Assembly (NCBI GenBank): GCA_031414415.1
Contig: JANNVK010000004.1
Coordinates: forward strand, 9,087 to 73,086
Length of the DNA stretch: 64,000 nt
Origin: JANNVK01 sp031414415
GTDB lineage: Bacteria > Acidobacteriota > Blastocatellia > Pyrinomonadales > Pyrinomonadaceae
Reading direction: 5' to 3'
Position 1 is the first letter of the stretch. Every line of letters begins with the position of its first letter. Shown here piece after piece: positions 32,285 through 41,835 of the stretch. The notes under the pieces are model-generated. The model was not told where the DNA came from and searched no databases. It saw only the letters and a program-made list of their open reading frames with translations. Position numbers and translations under genes: made by a program.

Positions 32285-35200
32285 ATGTGGCAACTTGATC
32301 AAATAAAATATGCGATGGGGCTTGGCGGAATGTTTGGCTTTTGTGGAGCTTTATACATTGCAAATATGTATGTTGCTCCGCTTTTAACTCCAAAAATTGG
32401 TGCTGCTTGGGCATATTCTGTTGTGACAATCGGAATTGTTTTGATAACTTTGCCGTTTGCTTTGGTCATTGGTTTAGTAAACAGACGACAACGAAAAAAA
32501 GCTGAAAAAGCTGAACTTTTAGAACAAGCCGCTAACCCGCAAGAAGATCAACAAGTCGTTTCGCCATCAGTCGGTTCAGATGAACATTCGAAGTCGGCTG
32601 AAGAAGCAACGCAATATTTAAAAACTTCGGGTTTAGACGTTTATTCACTGCCTTGGTATTTAATTGCCGGAGCTCCAAAAGCCGGAAAATCTTCGTTAGT
32701 TGTGTCTTCTGGTTTAAATTTTCAAACACTTCCAAGCCAACGACAATCTGAGCAAAATCTCATTCGTTCAACGAAAAATATTGATTGGCGAATGACCAGC
32801 GATGCCGTTTTTCTTGACACTTCAGGGCAATACCAAACCGAAGGAAGCGATTCGGCAGAGTGGACAGCATTGCTTGAAACAGTAAAAAAATATCGTGGTC
32901 AGCGTCCGCTTGACGGATTTTTACTCGTTGTTAGTACTGAAAGAATTTTAAATGGCGACGAAACTGAAATCGAAGAAATGGCGAAAATTCTTCGCACACG
33001 TTTAGATGAAGTAACAGCAAAAACCAAAACTAGATTTCCAATTTACCTGGTCTTTACTCACGCAGATTCGATTGAAGGTTTTCGCGATTCTTTTTCAACT
33101 TCGCAAAAAGAAGCCGAAAATCTCGTTTGGGGAACAACAATTCCAATCGAAAAAAGCGAAAATGCACACACGCTTTTTGACAGCGAATTTGATATTTTGA
33201 GCAAATCGGTGATGAAACGGCGTTTAGTTAGGCTTTCTGCACCATTTCCGCCAAATCGCCAACTTCGAATTTTTAATTTTCCATTGCATTTTGCTGCCTC
33301 GCGAAAGAAGATTGGGCATTTTGTGGCAACACTTTTTCGCCCAAATCCGTTTAGCGAAAGTCCGTTTTTGCGTGGCTTTTATTTTACGTCAACGCCAGGC
33401 GACAAATCTGGTTTTGTTGGAAAATCGCATTTCACGAAGAAGTTTTTCCGCGATGTTGTTTTGCGAGACAAAGATTTAGTAAAAAACTTTCTCGCCCAAA
33501 AACAAAGTCCGCCAATTTTAGGTTGGGTTGTGACGGCTTTGGGAACTTTGTTTACCTTTTTTCTGTTGGTAATGTCGGGAATTTCGTTGATTCAAAATAA
33601 GCAATTGGTCGAAGATGCGTCAATCAAAGCTGAAAATGTTTTAATAATTTATAAAGCTGACCAAGGCAGAGATTTGTTCAAAAAATCAGCCGACGAAACC
33701 CGTGCGGAATTATCAACGATTGATGAACTTCGGCAAACTCTTTCAACACTTGATGAATATGAACGAAACGGTGCTCCGTTTTGGATGAGATTTGGGATGT
33801 TTTCGGGCAATAAAATTTATAAAGAAAAACTGCTTAATATTTATTTCAATGCAGTTGAACAAAGATTTAAAAAACCGGTAATTGCCAAATTAGAAAGCGA
33901 TTTGCTGAAATTCTCAGCCGGAACAAACCAAGAACCAGAAGAAGTTTTAGACAAAAATTTTGATTTGCTGTCGAGTTACTTAATGCTTTCCGGTGGTAAA
34001 ACAAAAAAAGGCGATGAATATCGAAAATATGCACAAGACGATTTTTTGGCAAAAACTTTAACTGATTTGTGGAAAACCGAGCCAAAATTGCCCGCTGGTT
34101 ATGAGCTAACGGCACAACAAAATCTTGAGTTTTATATGAAACAAATCGATCGCGTTGAGTTTCCAAACATTTCATTGCGACCAGAAATAGTCACCGCTTC
34201 ACGCAAAAAATTACAAGCATTTCCGGCTTATTTGAGATATTACAAACGAGAAGTTAATAAAATTTCCAAAGAAGTTGAATCGACTGTTGGTGCGTCAACG
34301 GTTGCCAGTATTTTAAATTTAAGCGGCGGCGATTCATCATTTGTTGAAGGAAGCTATCAAGTTCCGAGTGCATACACGGTTGAAGGCTATAAGTTGATGA
34401 AAAAATCAATTCGCGAATCTGACCAAAAACTTAGTGAAGATGATTGGGTAATGGACGAAGAGTCGAAAAAAGAAATGGCTCAAACCACTGACGCGAGCAA
34501 AGTTGAAGAACGATATTTTAAAGATTACGCCGATAATTGGAAGGCATTGGTCAAAGGTGTCAGCATCAAACCATATAAAAAAGAAGATGCTGCCCGAGCA
34601 CTTCAATCATTTTCATCGGCAAATTCGCCGATAGACGCTTTGCTCAAAGAGATTTATCGCCAAACGCGACTTTCTGCCAAACCGAAGCCGAGAAATTGGT
34701 GGGAAACTGCCCAAGATTGGGTTGGATTACTGCCGAGACTTGAAATTCGCGAAAATACAAAACCTGAAAGCGAATTTCGCCCTTTATTTCCGTTTGTTGG
34801 TGACGAGACAAAAATTGACAGCACTCCGTTGGCAAATTATCGCAAAACAATCGGACAGCTTTTTAACAAATTAAATTTAGTTTCGTCTGATGCATATGTA
34901 GAATTAGCGAAAGATTTGGCGGCTGATAAAGATACAAAACTTGGCTTGAGAAATTCTGAAACGGCAATTTCAACTTTGCTTAACGGATTTGCGGAAACGC
35001 CTTCGGGACAAGAAATTGCTGAACTTTTAAAGAAACCTTTGATAAATTTGCGTTCACTTCTCGGGGCAGATGCTCAAAGCCAACTCGGAAAATCTTGGGT
35101 TGCTGAAATTTTACCAAAAGCCAAAGAAGCCGAAAAAGGTTTCCCATTTGATGACAGTGGCGAGTCTGATTTGGTTAAATTAACGGCATATTTAAATCCG

Positions 35201-35905
35201 GTAAATGGAACGCTTTCAGACTTTTACACAAAACGTTTAGAAAAATATTTTGAAGCTGATGGCGGCGGAAAATTAAAAGTAAAAAGCACGTCAGATGTGA
35301 AATTTACTGATGAATTTGTCACTTATCTCAACAATGCGTTTGCATTGCGAGAAACGCTTTTCGGTAAAAATAAAGACGCGAGTTTTGAATACGATTTCCG
35401 TCTTAATCCGGTAAAAGATGAAATTATTGAAGTGAAAATAGATGGACAAACAATCACATCCGAGGGAACAGCTTCGAGTAAACTCAAGTTTCCGGCTGCA
35501 ACAAACGCCGAAACCGGTGTATTTATGAATTTAACATCAACAGCCGAAGCGAGTTCGACATCAGGAAAAACACCGACAACGGCGAACACGAACACGACAA
35601 CGAGTTCTAATTCGGCTTCGGCAAACATGACAGCTCCAGTTAGTAAATTTCAATCAACGCCGACAACTCCGGTAAAAACTGCAACACCAACATCTGGTTC
35701 AACTTCAATTAAGCGACCAGGAACTTGGGGTTTATTCTTATTTTTTAACGATGGTTCACCAAAGAAAAACCCAAGTGGTGGTTATGATTTGAGCTATAAA
35801 CTTGGCGGTAAAGTCGTGACAGCAACAATAAAGCCTGCGGGCGGCGATTTGTTTGATCGAAATTTGTTTAAGAATGTGAAAGTGCCGGAGAATTTTTTAA
35901 AGTAA
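32285..35905 (+). CDS. tssM: T6SS membrane protein TssM (IcmF-like)
   Basis: 1206 aa from ATG 32285 (a TTG at 32261 is an alternative). Two membrane helices at the N-terminus, a Walker A box (GAPKAGKSS, about residues 129-137), a third helix near residue 418 and a long periplasmic part with the IcmF-C region. Near the C-terminus there is a Ser/Thr-rich low-complexity linker (about residues 1090-1140). The GTP/ATPase fold powers or regulates assembly of the membrane complex. Confidence 0.95.
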   Translation: MWQLDQIKYAMGLGGMFGFCGALYIANMYVAPLLTPKIGAAWAYSVVTIGIVLITLPFALVIGLVNRRQRKKAEKAELLEQAANPQEDQQVVSPSVGSDEHSKSAEEATQYLKTSGLDVYSLPWYLIAGAPKAGKSSLVVSSGLNFQTLPSQRQSEQNLIRSTKNIDWRMTSDAVFLDTSGQYQTEGSDSAEWTALLETVKKYRGQRPLDGFLLVVSTERILNGDETEIEEMAKILRTRLDEVTAKTKTRFPIYLVFTHADSIEGFRDSFSTSQKEAENLVWGTTIPIEKSENAHTLFDSEFDILSKSVMKRRLVRLSAPFPPNRQLRIFNFPLHFAASRKKIGHFVATLFRPNPFSESPFLRGFYFTSTPGDKSGFVGKSHFTKKFFRDVVLRDKDLVKNFLAQKQSPPILGWVVTALGTLFTFFLLVMSGISLIQNKQLVEDASIKAENVLIIYKADQGRDLFKKSADETRAELSTIDELRQTLSTLDEYERNGAPFWMRFGMFSGNKIYKEKLLNIYFNAVEQRFKKPVIAKLESDLLKFSAGTNQEPEEVLDKNFDLLSSYLMLSGGKTKKGDEYRKYAQDDFLAKTLTDLWKTEPKLPAGYELTAQQNLEFYMKQIDRVEFPNISLRPEIVTASRKKLQAFPAYLRYYKREVNKISKEVESTVGASTVASILNLSGGDSSFVEGSYQVPSAYTVEGYKLMKKSIRESDQKLSEDDWVMDEESKKEMAQTTDASKVEERYFKDYADNWKALVKGVSIKPYKKEDAARALQSFSSANSPIDALLKEIYRQTRLSAKPKPRNWWETAQDWVGLLPRLEIRENTKPESEFRPLFPFVGDETKIDSTPLANYRKTIGQLFNKLNLVSSDAYVELAKDLAADKDTKLGLRNSETAISTLLNGFAETPSGQEIAELLKKPLINLRSLLGADAQSQLGKSWVAEILPKAKEAEKGFPFDDSGESDLVKLTAYLNPVNGTLSDFYTKRLEKYFEADGGGKLKVKSTSDVKFTDEFVTYLNNAFALRETLFGKNKDASFEYDFRLNPVKDEIIEVKIDGQTITSEGTASSKLKFPAATNAETGVFMNLTSTAEASSTSGKTPTTANTNTTTSSNSASANMTAPVSKFQSTPTTPVKTATPTSGSTSIKRPGTWGLFLFFNDGSPKKNPSGGYDLSYKLGGKVVTATIKPAGGDLFDRNLFKNVKVPENFLK

Positions 35906-35911
35906 GTCAAG

Positions 35912-36316
35912 ATGGAAAACATTAACCACAGAGACACAGAGACACAGAGATTAAATAAAATAACCGAACAAATTATCGGTTGTGCGATTGAAGTTCATCG
36001 TGGTCTTGGTCCAGGATTATTAGAATCTGCTTATGAGAAGTGTCTCTGTTTTGAACTTTCGCAAAAAAATCTTAATTTTAAACGACAAGTGCCATTACCA
36101 ATTGTTTATAAAAGTGTAAAACTTGATTGTAGTTATAGAATTGATTTAATCGTAGAAGACTTAGTTATTGTTGAAATCAAAGCAGTTGACCATCTTATAG
36201 CTGTTCACGAAGCACAACTTTTGTCTTATTTAAAGTTAGCAAATAAACCACTTGGTTTATTGATGAATTTTCATGTTTCTGTTTTAAAAAATGGATTAAA
36301 AAGGCTGAGAAACTAA
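35912..36316 (+). CDS. GxxExxY protein (PD-(D/E)XK nuclease-like), copy 2
   Basis: 134 aa. GLLESAY is the name motif; YRIDLIVEDLVIVEIKAVD supplies the D...ExK nuclease-like core. The N-terminus (residues 5-13, HRDTETQR) is the translation of the left hairpin arm, and the stop codon lies 4 bases before the right arm. The gene therefore fills a hairpin element precisely. It sits between tssM and tagJ, an otherwise conserved T6SS junction, so the element has inserted in the operon. The family function is unknown. Confidence 0.85.
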   Translation: MENINHRDTETQRLNKITEQIIGCAIEVHRGLGPGLLESAYEKCLCFELSQKNLNFKRQVPLPIVYKSVKLDCSYRIDLIVEDLVIVEIKAVDHLIAVHEAQLLSYLKLANKPLGLLMNFHVSVLKNGLKRLRN

Positions 36317-36350
36317 TTTTAAATCTCTGTGTCTCTGTGCCTCTGTGGTG
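35922..36350. mobile_element. Candidate repeat-nuclease element, CACAGAG family
   Basis: Left arm 35922-35951 and right arm 36321-36350 are inverted repeats of 30 bases with 28 identical (ACCACAGAGACACAGAG... against its complement). Between them lies only the GxxExxY gene. The gene-less copy at 2995-3073 has the same arms. No target-site duplication could be confirmed by eye. Confidence 0.6.
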
Positions 36351-36357
36351 AAAAAAT

Positions 36358-37146
36358 ATGGAAGAAGCAAAACAAAAACTCAACGAAGGAAACTTGAGCG
36401 GTGCGGTCGCGGCTGCTCTTGCACATGTAAAAGCCAAACCGACTGACGCTTCAGCAAGAACTTTTCTTTTTGAACTTTCGCTCTTTTCAGGCGATTGGGA
36501 ACGAGCTGACAGGCAACTTGACGCGATTGGGCAACAAGATGCAAACACGGCGATGGGAAGTTTAATTTATCGGCAAACATTGGCAGTTGAAAAAACTCGT
36601 CTCGAATATTTTTCGAAAGGTGTGAGACCTGATTTTATTACTGAATGTCCAGCATATGTCGAAGATTTAATAAGTGCGAATGACAAACTGCGTGAAGGAA
36701 ATTTTGCTGAAGCAAGTGAGTTATTGGAAAAAGTTGAGCAAAATCGACCCGCATTTGCGTCTAAAATAAACGGCGAATCTGTTGAAGATTTTCGTGATTT
36801 CAACGACCTTACGTCATGCGTTTTCGAAGCATTAATAAAAGACGAATATGTTTGGTTACCTTTTGAAGTCGTTCAAAAAATTGAATTTTTTGAACGAAAA
36901 TCATTGCGGGATGTTTTCTGGATTCAAGCAAAGGTTGATCTGAAAAACGGTTTGGGCGGCGAAATGCTCGTGCCATCACTTTATGCAAATTCTTTTAAAA
37001 GCAAAGATGATGGAGTTCGTTTGGGTAGAACCAATGACTGGCAAGAAGCCGGAGAAGGAATTTATATTGGCGAAGGCGTTAAACTTTTTTCTGCAAATGG
37101 AGAAAGTAAGGCGATTTCGCAAATCGAAACAATTGAATTTGTTTGA
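36358..37146 (+). CDS. tagJ: T6SS accessory protein TagJ (ImpE family)
   Basis: 262 aa. The N-terminus is TPR-like (QKLNEGNLSGAVAAALAHVK, then FLFELSLFSGDWERADRQL), followed by an ImpE-type C-terminal domain with WLPFEVVQKIEF and GRTNDWQEA. TagJ binds the sheath protein TssB and is thought to aid sheath handling. The ATG lies 7 bases after the GxxExxY element, which therefore supplies its leader. Confidence 0.9.
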   Translation: MEEAKQKLNEGNLSGAVAAALAHVKAKPTDASARTFLFELSLFSGDWERADRQLDAIGQQDANTAMGSLIYRQTLAVEKTRLEYFSKGVRPDFITECPAYVEDLISANDKLREGNFAEASELLEKVEQNRPAFASKINGESVEDFRDFNDLTSCVFEALIKDEYVWLPFEVVQKIEFFERKSLRDVFWIQAKVDLKNGLGGEMLVPSLYANSFKSKDDGVRLGRTNDWQEAGEGIYIGEGVKLFSANGESKAISQIETIEFV

Positions 37147-37181
37147 TGACTTTAAACAGTTGAAACACAAAATAAACTTAT

Positions 37182-38324
37182 ATGGAAGTTAATTCACAAC
37201 CAACAGTTATTGATTTTGATTCGATTTTGGTTCCGATTTCGGAAGACAGACCGTCGGGCGAAAGTTTGTCATATTCAGGACTTTACGATGAAATTCGTGA
37301 AGCACGACGTGCCGACATTGACGCAGCACAAGGCGATTGGCAACACGAATTAAAAATTGCAAACTTTCGCCGTGTCATTGAATTGGGCGTTCCGGCATTG
37401 ACTTCGCAAACTAAAGATTTGCAGATTGGTGTTTGGCTTGCGGAAGCAATTGCGAGACAGCACGGATTTGTTGGCTTGAGAGATGGATTGCGTCTCGCCA
37501 AAGAATTACAGGCGGTGTTTTGGGAAACAATGTTTCCAGAAATTGACGAAGGCGACATGGAAGGTCGTGCAAATGCACTTGAATGGCTTGATAAACAACT
37601 GACGACAGTCGCGAGAGAAACCGCAATTACTGCCGATGAAGGCTTAACATTTATTGGATTTGAAGATTCAAAATTGTTTGATATTCCTGATAATTTTGAG
37701 TCTTTGGATTATGATAAGCAAGAAAAACTTCAAGAACTAAAGCGGCAAGCTGAAGAGGAAAAACGAGTTACAGGCGAACGTTGGCGTAAATCTAAAAATG
37801 CTTCGCGACGACAGTTTTATGAAGATTTAAATCTAGTTTTAGAAGAATGTTGGAATGCAGTCGGTGAACTTGACCGCACAATTGAAGACAACTTTGATCG
37901 CAATCAAATGCCTTCATTAATTAATCTCAAAAAGTCTCTTGATGAAATTAGAGATTTAGTTAAAAAGATTTTGCAAGAAAAGCGGATTGCAGAACCAACT
38001 GAAGAAGAGTTAAATGCTGGACTTTCGTTTAACGAAGAAGAAGAAATTTCTGAAGACGGAACAGTTATCTCGGGCGGAATTCCCGGAACTTCAGGTGCGA
38101 TTAAATCTCGCCAAGACGCACTCAAGCGTTTGTCTGAGATTGCTGAATATTTCCGCAAAACTGAACCACATTCGCCGGTTGCAAATTTAGTTTTTCGATC
38201 GGTGAGATGGGGAAATATGTCGCTTGAAAATCTCTTGCAAGAACTCGTAAAAGATACGACAGTTTTAGAACAAATAAGAGAAACACTCGGAATTATTGAC
38301 ACTTCTGATACTTCAAATGAATAA
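37182..38324 (+). CDS. tssA: T6SS assembly protein TssA (ImpA)
   Basis: 380 aa. The ImpA N-terminal domain is clear: PISEDRPSGESLSYSGLYDEI and LQIGVWLAEAIARQHGF (shown as landmarks), then EWLDKQL. The C-terminal part has a charged hinge and a VNLVFRS-like (here PVANLVFRSVRWG) end. TssA caps the growing sheath. The gene ends a first T6SS block; tssB follows after a 140-base gap. Confidence 0.9.
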   Translation: MEVNSQPTVIDFDSILVPISEDRPSGESLSYSGLYDEIREARRADIDAAQGDWQHELKIANFRRVIELGVPALTSQTKDLQIGVWLAEAIARQHGFVGLRDGLRLAKELQAVFWETMFPEIDEGDMEGRANALEWLDKQLTTVARETAITADEGLTFIGFEDSKLFDIPDNFESLDYDKQEKLQELKRQAEEEKRVTGERWRKSKNASRRQFYEDLNLVLEECWNAVGELDRTIEDNFDRNQMPSLINLKKSLDEIRDLVKKILQEKRIAEPTEEELNAGLSFNEEEEISEDGTVISGGIPGTSGAIKSRQDALKRLSEIAEYFRKTEPHSPVANLVFRSVRWGNMSLENLLQELVKDTTVLEQIRETLGIIDTSDTSNE

Positions 38325-38464
38325 ATGTTTAGACAAATTATCAGTTTAAGTTTTGAAAGTGAAAAAAAAGATTGAGTAAACATAAAAAATATTTAAGAAA
38401 CAGACTCAAAGTGTGTTAATTTTAAAGAAAAATTTCTGGAAAATATCAAATAAGGAGCAAAAGT

Positions 38465-38974
38465 ATGGCAATTAAGAAAGAAAGTTTGCAGCATAAATTA
38501 GATCGAGTGCGTCCCCCGCGTGTTCAAATCACATATGATGTGGAAATCGGGAATGCAATCGAATTGAAAGAATTACCCTTCGTTGTTGGAGTTATGGGTG
38601 ATTTTGTCGGAAAACCTGAGGAAGCAATGGTAAGTTTGAAACAACGAAAATTTGTTGAAATCGACCCGGATAACTTTAATCAGGTTCTCTCTGGAATGAA
38701 ACCTCGTCTGGCATTTACGACTGAAAACAAAATGCAAGACGACGGAAGTAAAATGGGAATTGAACTCAAATTTAACAACATTGAAGATTTTGAACCTGAT
38801 AACGTTGTGCAACAAGTAGATCCGCTCAGAAAATTAGTTGAAGCTCGACAAAAACTATCAGATTTGCGTTCGAAAATGGACGGAAATGAGAAGCTCGAAA
38901 CAATGCTCGAAAATATAATTGCCAATGCTGATCAACAAAAAGCCTTGAGCGACGAAATCGGGAAGGAGGAATAA
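38465..38974 (+). CDS. tssB: T6SS sheath small subunit TssB (VipA)
   Basis: 169 aa. SLQHKLDRVRPPRVQITYDV is a nearly invariant VipA N-terminus, followed by ELPFVVGVMGDF. TssB and TssC form the contractile sheath. AAGGAG precedes the ATG by 7 bases. tssC follows after 2 bases. Confidence 0.97.
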   Translation: MAIKKESLQHKLDRVRPPRVQITYDVEIGNAIELKELPFVVGVMGDFVGKPEEAMVSLKQRKFVEIDPDNFNQVLSGMKPRLAFTTENKMQDDGSKMGIELKFNNIEDFEPDNVVQQVDPLRKLVEARQKLSDLRSKMDGNEKLETMLENIIANADQQKALSDEIGKEE

Positions 38975-38976
38975 AA

Positions 38977-40461
38977 ATGGCTGAACAAAAACAAAAAGAA
39001 GCACAGGTTGAAGTTCAAGAAGGTCAAGTAAGTTTGCTTGACCAAATTTTGACCGAAGGCAGACTCGCTCGTGATGATTATCAGAAAGAGCGTGCGAAAG
39101 ATATGATTGGCGAATTCGTAAGTCAGGTTATGGCTGGCGAATTAACGATGACCAGAGATATGGACACCGCAATCAACGCTCGAATTGCTGAGATTGATCG
39201 GCTTATTTCGACGCAATTAAATGAAATTATGCATCACGAAGACTTTCAAAAACTTGAAGGTTCGTGGCGTGGGCTTCATCATTTAGTTGTAAATTCCGAA
39301 ACAAATCCGCAATTAAAAATTCGTGTGATGAGTGTTCAGAAAAAAGAACTTCTCAAAGATTTCGAAAGAGCATTAGAATTTGACCAATCTTCGATGTTCA
39401 AAAAACTCTACGAAGAAGAATATGGAACATTTGGCGGAGCACCTTACGGAGCTTTAATCGGTGATTTTGAATTTGGAAATCATCCGCAAGATATGGCATT
39501 GCTCGAAAGAATTTCGCAAGTTGCGGCTGCGGCACACGCTCCGTTTATTTCGTCGGCAAACGCAGGTTTGTTTGGTTGGGATAATTTCTCGGAAATGTCG
39601 GAAGTTCGCGATGTCGCCAAAATTTTTGACCGCACGGAATATATGAAATGGCGTTCGTTCCGTGAATCAGAAGATTCGCGATATGTTGGACTTTGTTTGC
39701 CACACACGTTGATGCGTGAACCATATGGTCAAGCGACACATCCGACTGAATCTTTCAATTTTGAAGAAGATGTTGACGGCACAGATAACAAGAAATATCT
39801 GTGGGGAAATGCAGCTTATTCATTCGGAACACGTTTAACGGAAGCGTTTGCGATGCACGGTTGGTGTGTGGCGATTCGCGGAGTTGAAGGCGGCGGACTT
39901 GTTCAAGGTCTTCCAACTCATACTTTTAGAACTGATGAAGGCGAAGTTGCAATGAAATGTCCGACAGAAGTTGCGATTACTGATCGTCGCGAAAAAGAAT
40001 TTGCAGACAACGGTTTTATTCCGCTTGTTCATTGTAAAGGAACTGATTACGCAGCATTTTTTGGTGCTCAATCAGCTAACAAGCAGAAAAAATATGATAC
40101 CGATGAAGCAAATGCTAATGCCCGACTTTCATCGCAATTACAATATATTTTCGCTGTTTCGCGTTTTGCACACTATTTGAAATCAATGGTGAGAGATAAA
40201 ATCGGAAGTTTTATGTCACGTAAAGATTGCGAATCGTTTCTTAATCGTTGGATTAACAATTACGTTACTCTTGATGATTCGGCATCTGCTGCAACTAAAT
40301 CGAAGTTTCCATTGCGTGAAGCAAGAGTTGAAGTGGCAGAAATTCCGGGCAAACCAGGTTGTTATCGTGCGGTGGCTTTTCTCCGTCCGCATTTTCAACT
40401 TGATGAGCTCTCAGTTTCGCTACGTTTGGTAGCAGACTTACCACCACCAGCAGGCGGCTAA
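38977..40461 (+). CDS. tssC: T6SS sheath large subunit TssC (VipB)
   Basis: 494 aa. Typical VipB blocks are LEGSWRGLHHLV, GALIGDFEF and FNRWI-like (here LNRWINNYV) with a C-terminal PGCYRAVAFLRPHFQLDEL. AAGGAGG precedes the ATG. It forms the sheath with TssB and is disassembled by ClpV. Confidence 0.97.
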   Translation: MAEQKQKEAQVEVQEGQVSLLDQILTEGRLARDDYQKERAKDMIGEFVSQVMAGELTMTRDMDTAINARIAEIDRLISTQLNEIMHHEDFQKLEGSWRGLHHLVVNSETNPQLKIRVMSVQKKELLKDFERALEFDQSSMFKKLYEEEYGTFGGAPYGALIGDFEFGNHPQDMALLERISQVAAAAHAPFISSANAGLFGWDNFSEMSEVRDVAKIFDRTEYMKWRSFRESEDSRYVGLCLPHTLMREPYGQATHPTESFNFEEDVDGTDNKKYLWGNAAYSFGTRLTEAFAMHGWCVAIRGVEGGGLVQGLPTHTFRTDEGEVAMKCPTEVAITDRREKEFADNGFIPLVHCKGTDYAAFFGAQSANKQKKYDTDEANANARLSSQLQYIFAVSRFAHYLKSMVRDKIGSFMSRKDCESFLNRWINNYVTLDDSASAATKSKFPLREARVEVAEIPGKPGCYRAVAFLRPHFQLDELSVSLRLVADLPPPAGG

Positions 40462-40491
40462 TATTAGACTTTATTGACTTTTTTAATCATA

Positions 40492-40517
40492 ATTTGAGGC
40501 TAGAAATAGTCTCAAAT
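40492..40517 (+). other. Hairpin after tssC
   Basis: ATTTGAGGCTA, GAAA loop, TAGTCTCAAAT: an 11-bp stem with a GNRA-type loop, 30 bases after tssC. No T-run follows on this strand, so it may be an RNA stability element rather than a terminator. Confidence 0.5.
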
Positions 40518-40590
40518 TTAAAAAAATAAAAAAGTTTTAAGTTTTTTATAAAAAGTTCGCAAAATAGTATTCCACTAGCGTCTTCTAAAT

Positions 40591-40680
40591 GTGAGCAAAA
40601 AAGAAGCTCAAAAAAGATTAGAAGTAAAAAAAGCGTTCGAGAAATTTCCGAACAATAAACAAAAAAAGGTTCATTACTAA
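40591..40680 (+). CDS. Possible lysine-rich leader peptide, 29 aa
   Basis: A GTG-started frame of 29 codons, rich in Lys, just before the ribosome-binding site of hcp. No ribosome-binding site of its own is clear, so coding is doubtful. Confidence 0.2.
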   Translation: MSKKEAQKRLEVKKAFEKFPNNKQKKVHY

Positions 40681-40694
40681 AAGGAGTTAATATT

Positions 40695-41183
40695 ATGGCA
40701 CAGTCAGATTTTTTTCTTAAACTAGACGGAGTTGTTGGCGAAAGCGAAGATGCAAAGCATTCAAAAGAAATGCAAATCGAGTCATGGTCACTTGGAGCTA
40801 CTAACAGTGGTTCGATGGGACAAGGAACAGGCGGAGGATCAGGCAAAGTTTCAATGCAAGATTTCCACTTTGTAGTTAAAAATGGTCTTTCAAGTCCTAA
40901 ATTATTCGAAAAATGTTCTACCGGTGAGCATATTCCTTCAGGGACATTAACTTGTCGCAAAGCAGGAACTGACCCGCAAGATTATTTGACAGTTAAATTT
41001 ACGGATCTTATCATCTCTTCTTACCACATTGGTGGTTCAGGTGGTTCTGATATGATGCCGATGGATCAAATTTCGTTCAACTTTACGAAGATTGAATATA
41101 CCTACAAACCACAAGATGCTAAAGGTAGTTTGGGCGGTAATGTTGCTTTCGGTTACGATGTCAAGAAAAACCAAAAAGTATAG
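40695..41183 (+). CDS. hcp: T6SS tube protein Hcp (TssD)
   Basis: 162 aa, the standard Hcp length. DFFLKLDGVVGES at the N-terminus and KMQIES-like (here KEMQIESWSLGATN) with a FTKIEYTYKPQ C-terminus are diagnostic. Hexamers form the inner tube. AAGGAG precedes the ATG. A strong terminator follows, which separates hcp from tssE and fits the high Hcp expression usual for such loci. Confidence 0.97.
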   Translation: MAQSDFFLKLDGVVGESEDAKHSKEMQIESWSLGATNSGSMGQGTGGGSGKVSMQDFHFVVKNGLSSPKLFEKCSTGEHIPSGTLTCRKAGTDPQDYLTVKFTDLIISSYHIGGSGGSDMMPMDQISFNFTKIEYTYKPQDAKGSLGGNVAFGYDVKKNQKV

Positions 41184-41202
41184 TTTTTTCTTTAAACCTA
41201 CG

Positions 41203-41241
41203 AAATGCTCGCCAGTTTTTTAATTGTGCGAGCATTTTTTT
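41203..41241 (+). terminator. Rho-independent terminator after hcp
   Basis: AAATGCTCGC, a 15-base loop, GCGAGCATTTTTTTC: a 10-bp perfect stem with a T-run, 20 bases after the hcp stop. Confidence 0.9.
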
Positions 41242-41250
41242 CATATATAA

Positions 41251-41736
41251 ATGGCAAAATTAGAAAGCGACATCCGCATAACACCTTCTGTTTTAGACAG
41301 ATTGCTTGATTATGATCCAACCGCGTTGAACGAATCTTTAAAATCTCGTTCGAGAAGCATAACTGAACTAAAGCAAGCAGTTAAGCGAGACCTTGAATGG
41401 CTTTTAAATGCGAGACAAAATGCCGATGGAATTCCGGAAAATCTAGTTGAACTAAATCGTTCGGTTTTTGCCTACGGTTTGCCTGACACAACCGGAACAA
41501 GTGCGAAAAGTCACTATGAACAAAAAAAGTTGACTGATCAAATTGAAACTGCAATCAGACATTTTGAACCTAGATTCTTAGATTTGAAAGTTACGATGGA
41601 GCCAATTGACAGTGTAGATAGAACAATTAGATTTAAAATTGAAGCCCAACTTGACGTTGAGCCAACGCCAGAACCTGTAACATTTGACACAGTTTTACAA
41701 CTTGGCGGCGGCGGTTTTGATTTGAGAGAGAAATAA
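41251..41736 (+). CDS. tssE: T6SS baseplate protein TssE
   Basis: 161 aa, gp25-like. The SVLDRLLDYDP and LKQAVKRDLEWLLNARQ stretches are the family landmarks; the C-terminal half has FEPRFLDLKVT. TssE forms the baseplate wedge with TssFG. It starts just after the hcp terminator. Confidence 0.92.
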   Translation: MAKLESDIRITPSVLDRLLDYDPTALNESLKSRSRSITELKQAVKRDLEWLLNARQNADGIPENLVELNRSVFAYGLPDTTGTSAKSHYEQKKLTDQIETAIRHFEPRFLDLKVTMEPIDSVDRTIRFKIEAQLDVEPTPEPVTFDTVLQLGGGGFDLREK

Positions 41737-41835
41737 GAATTTTATGTTAGCAAGGAGATAAATATTTATGAGTGCATAGATGTATATTCCTAAAATCATT
41801 TACTCATCAAAGTAGCTTTATAACCTAAAAAAGCG

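Noticed and set aside
41768..41779. ATGAGTGCATAG as a tiny gene with an AAGGAG site
   Set aside because: Three codons only; probably the remains of a lost start or a chance match.
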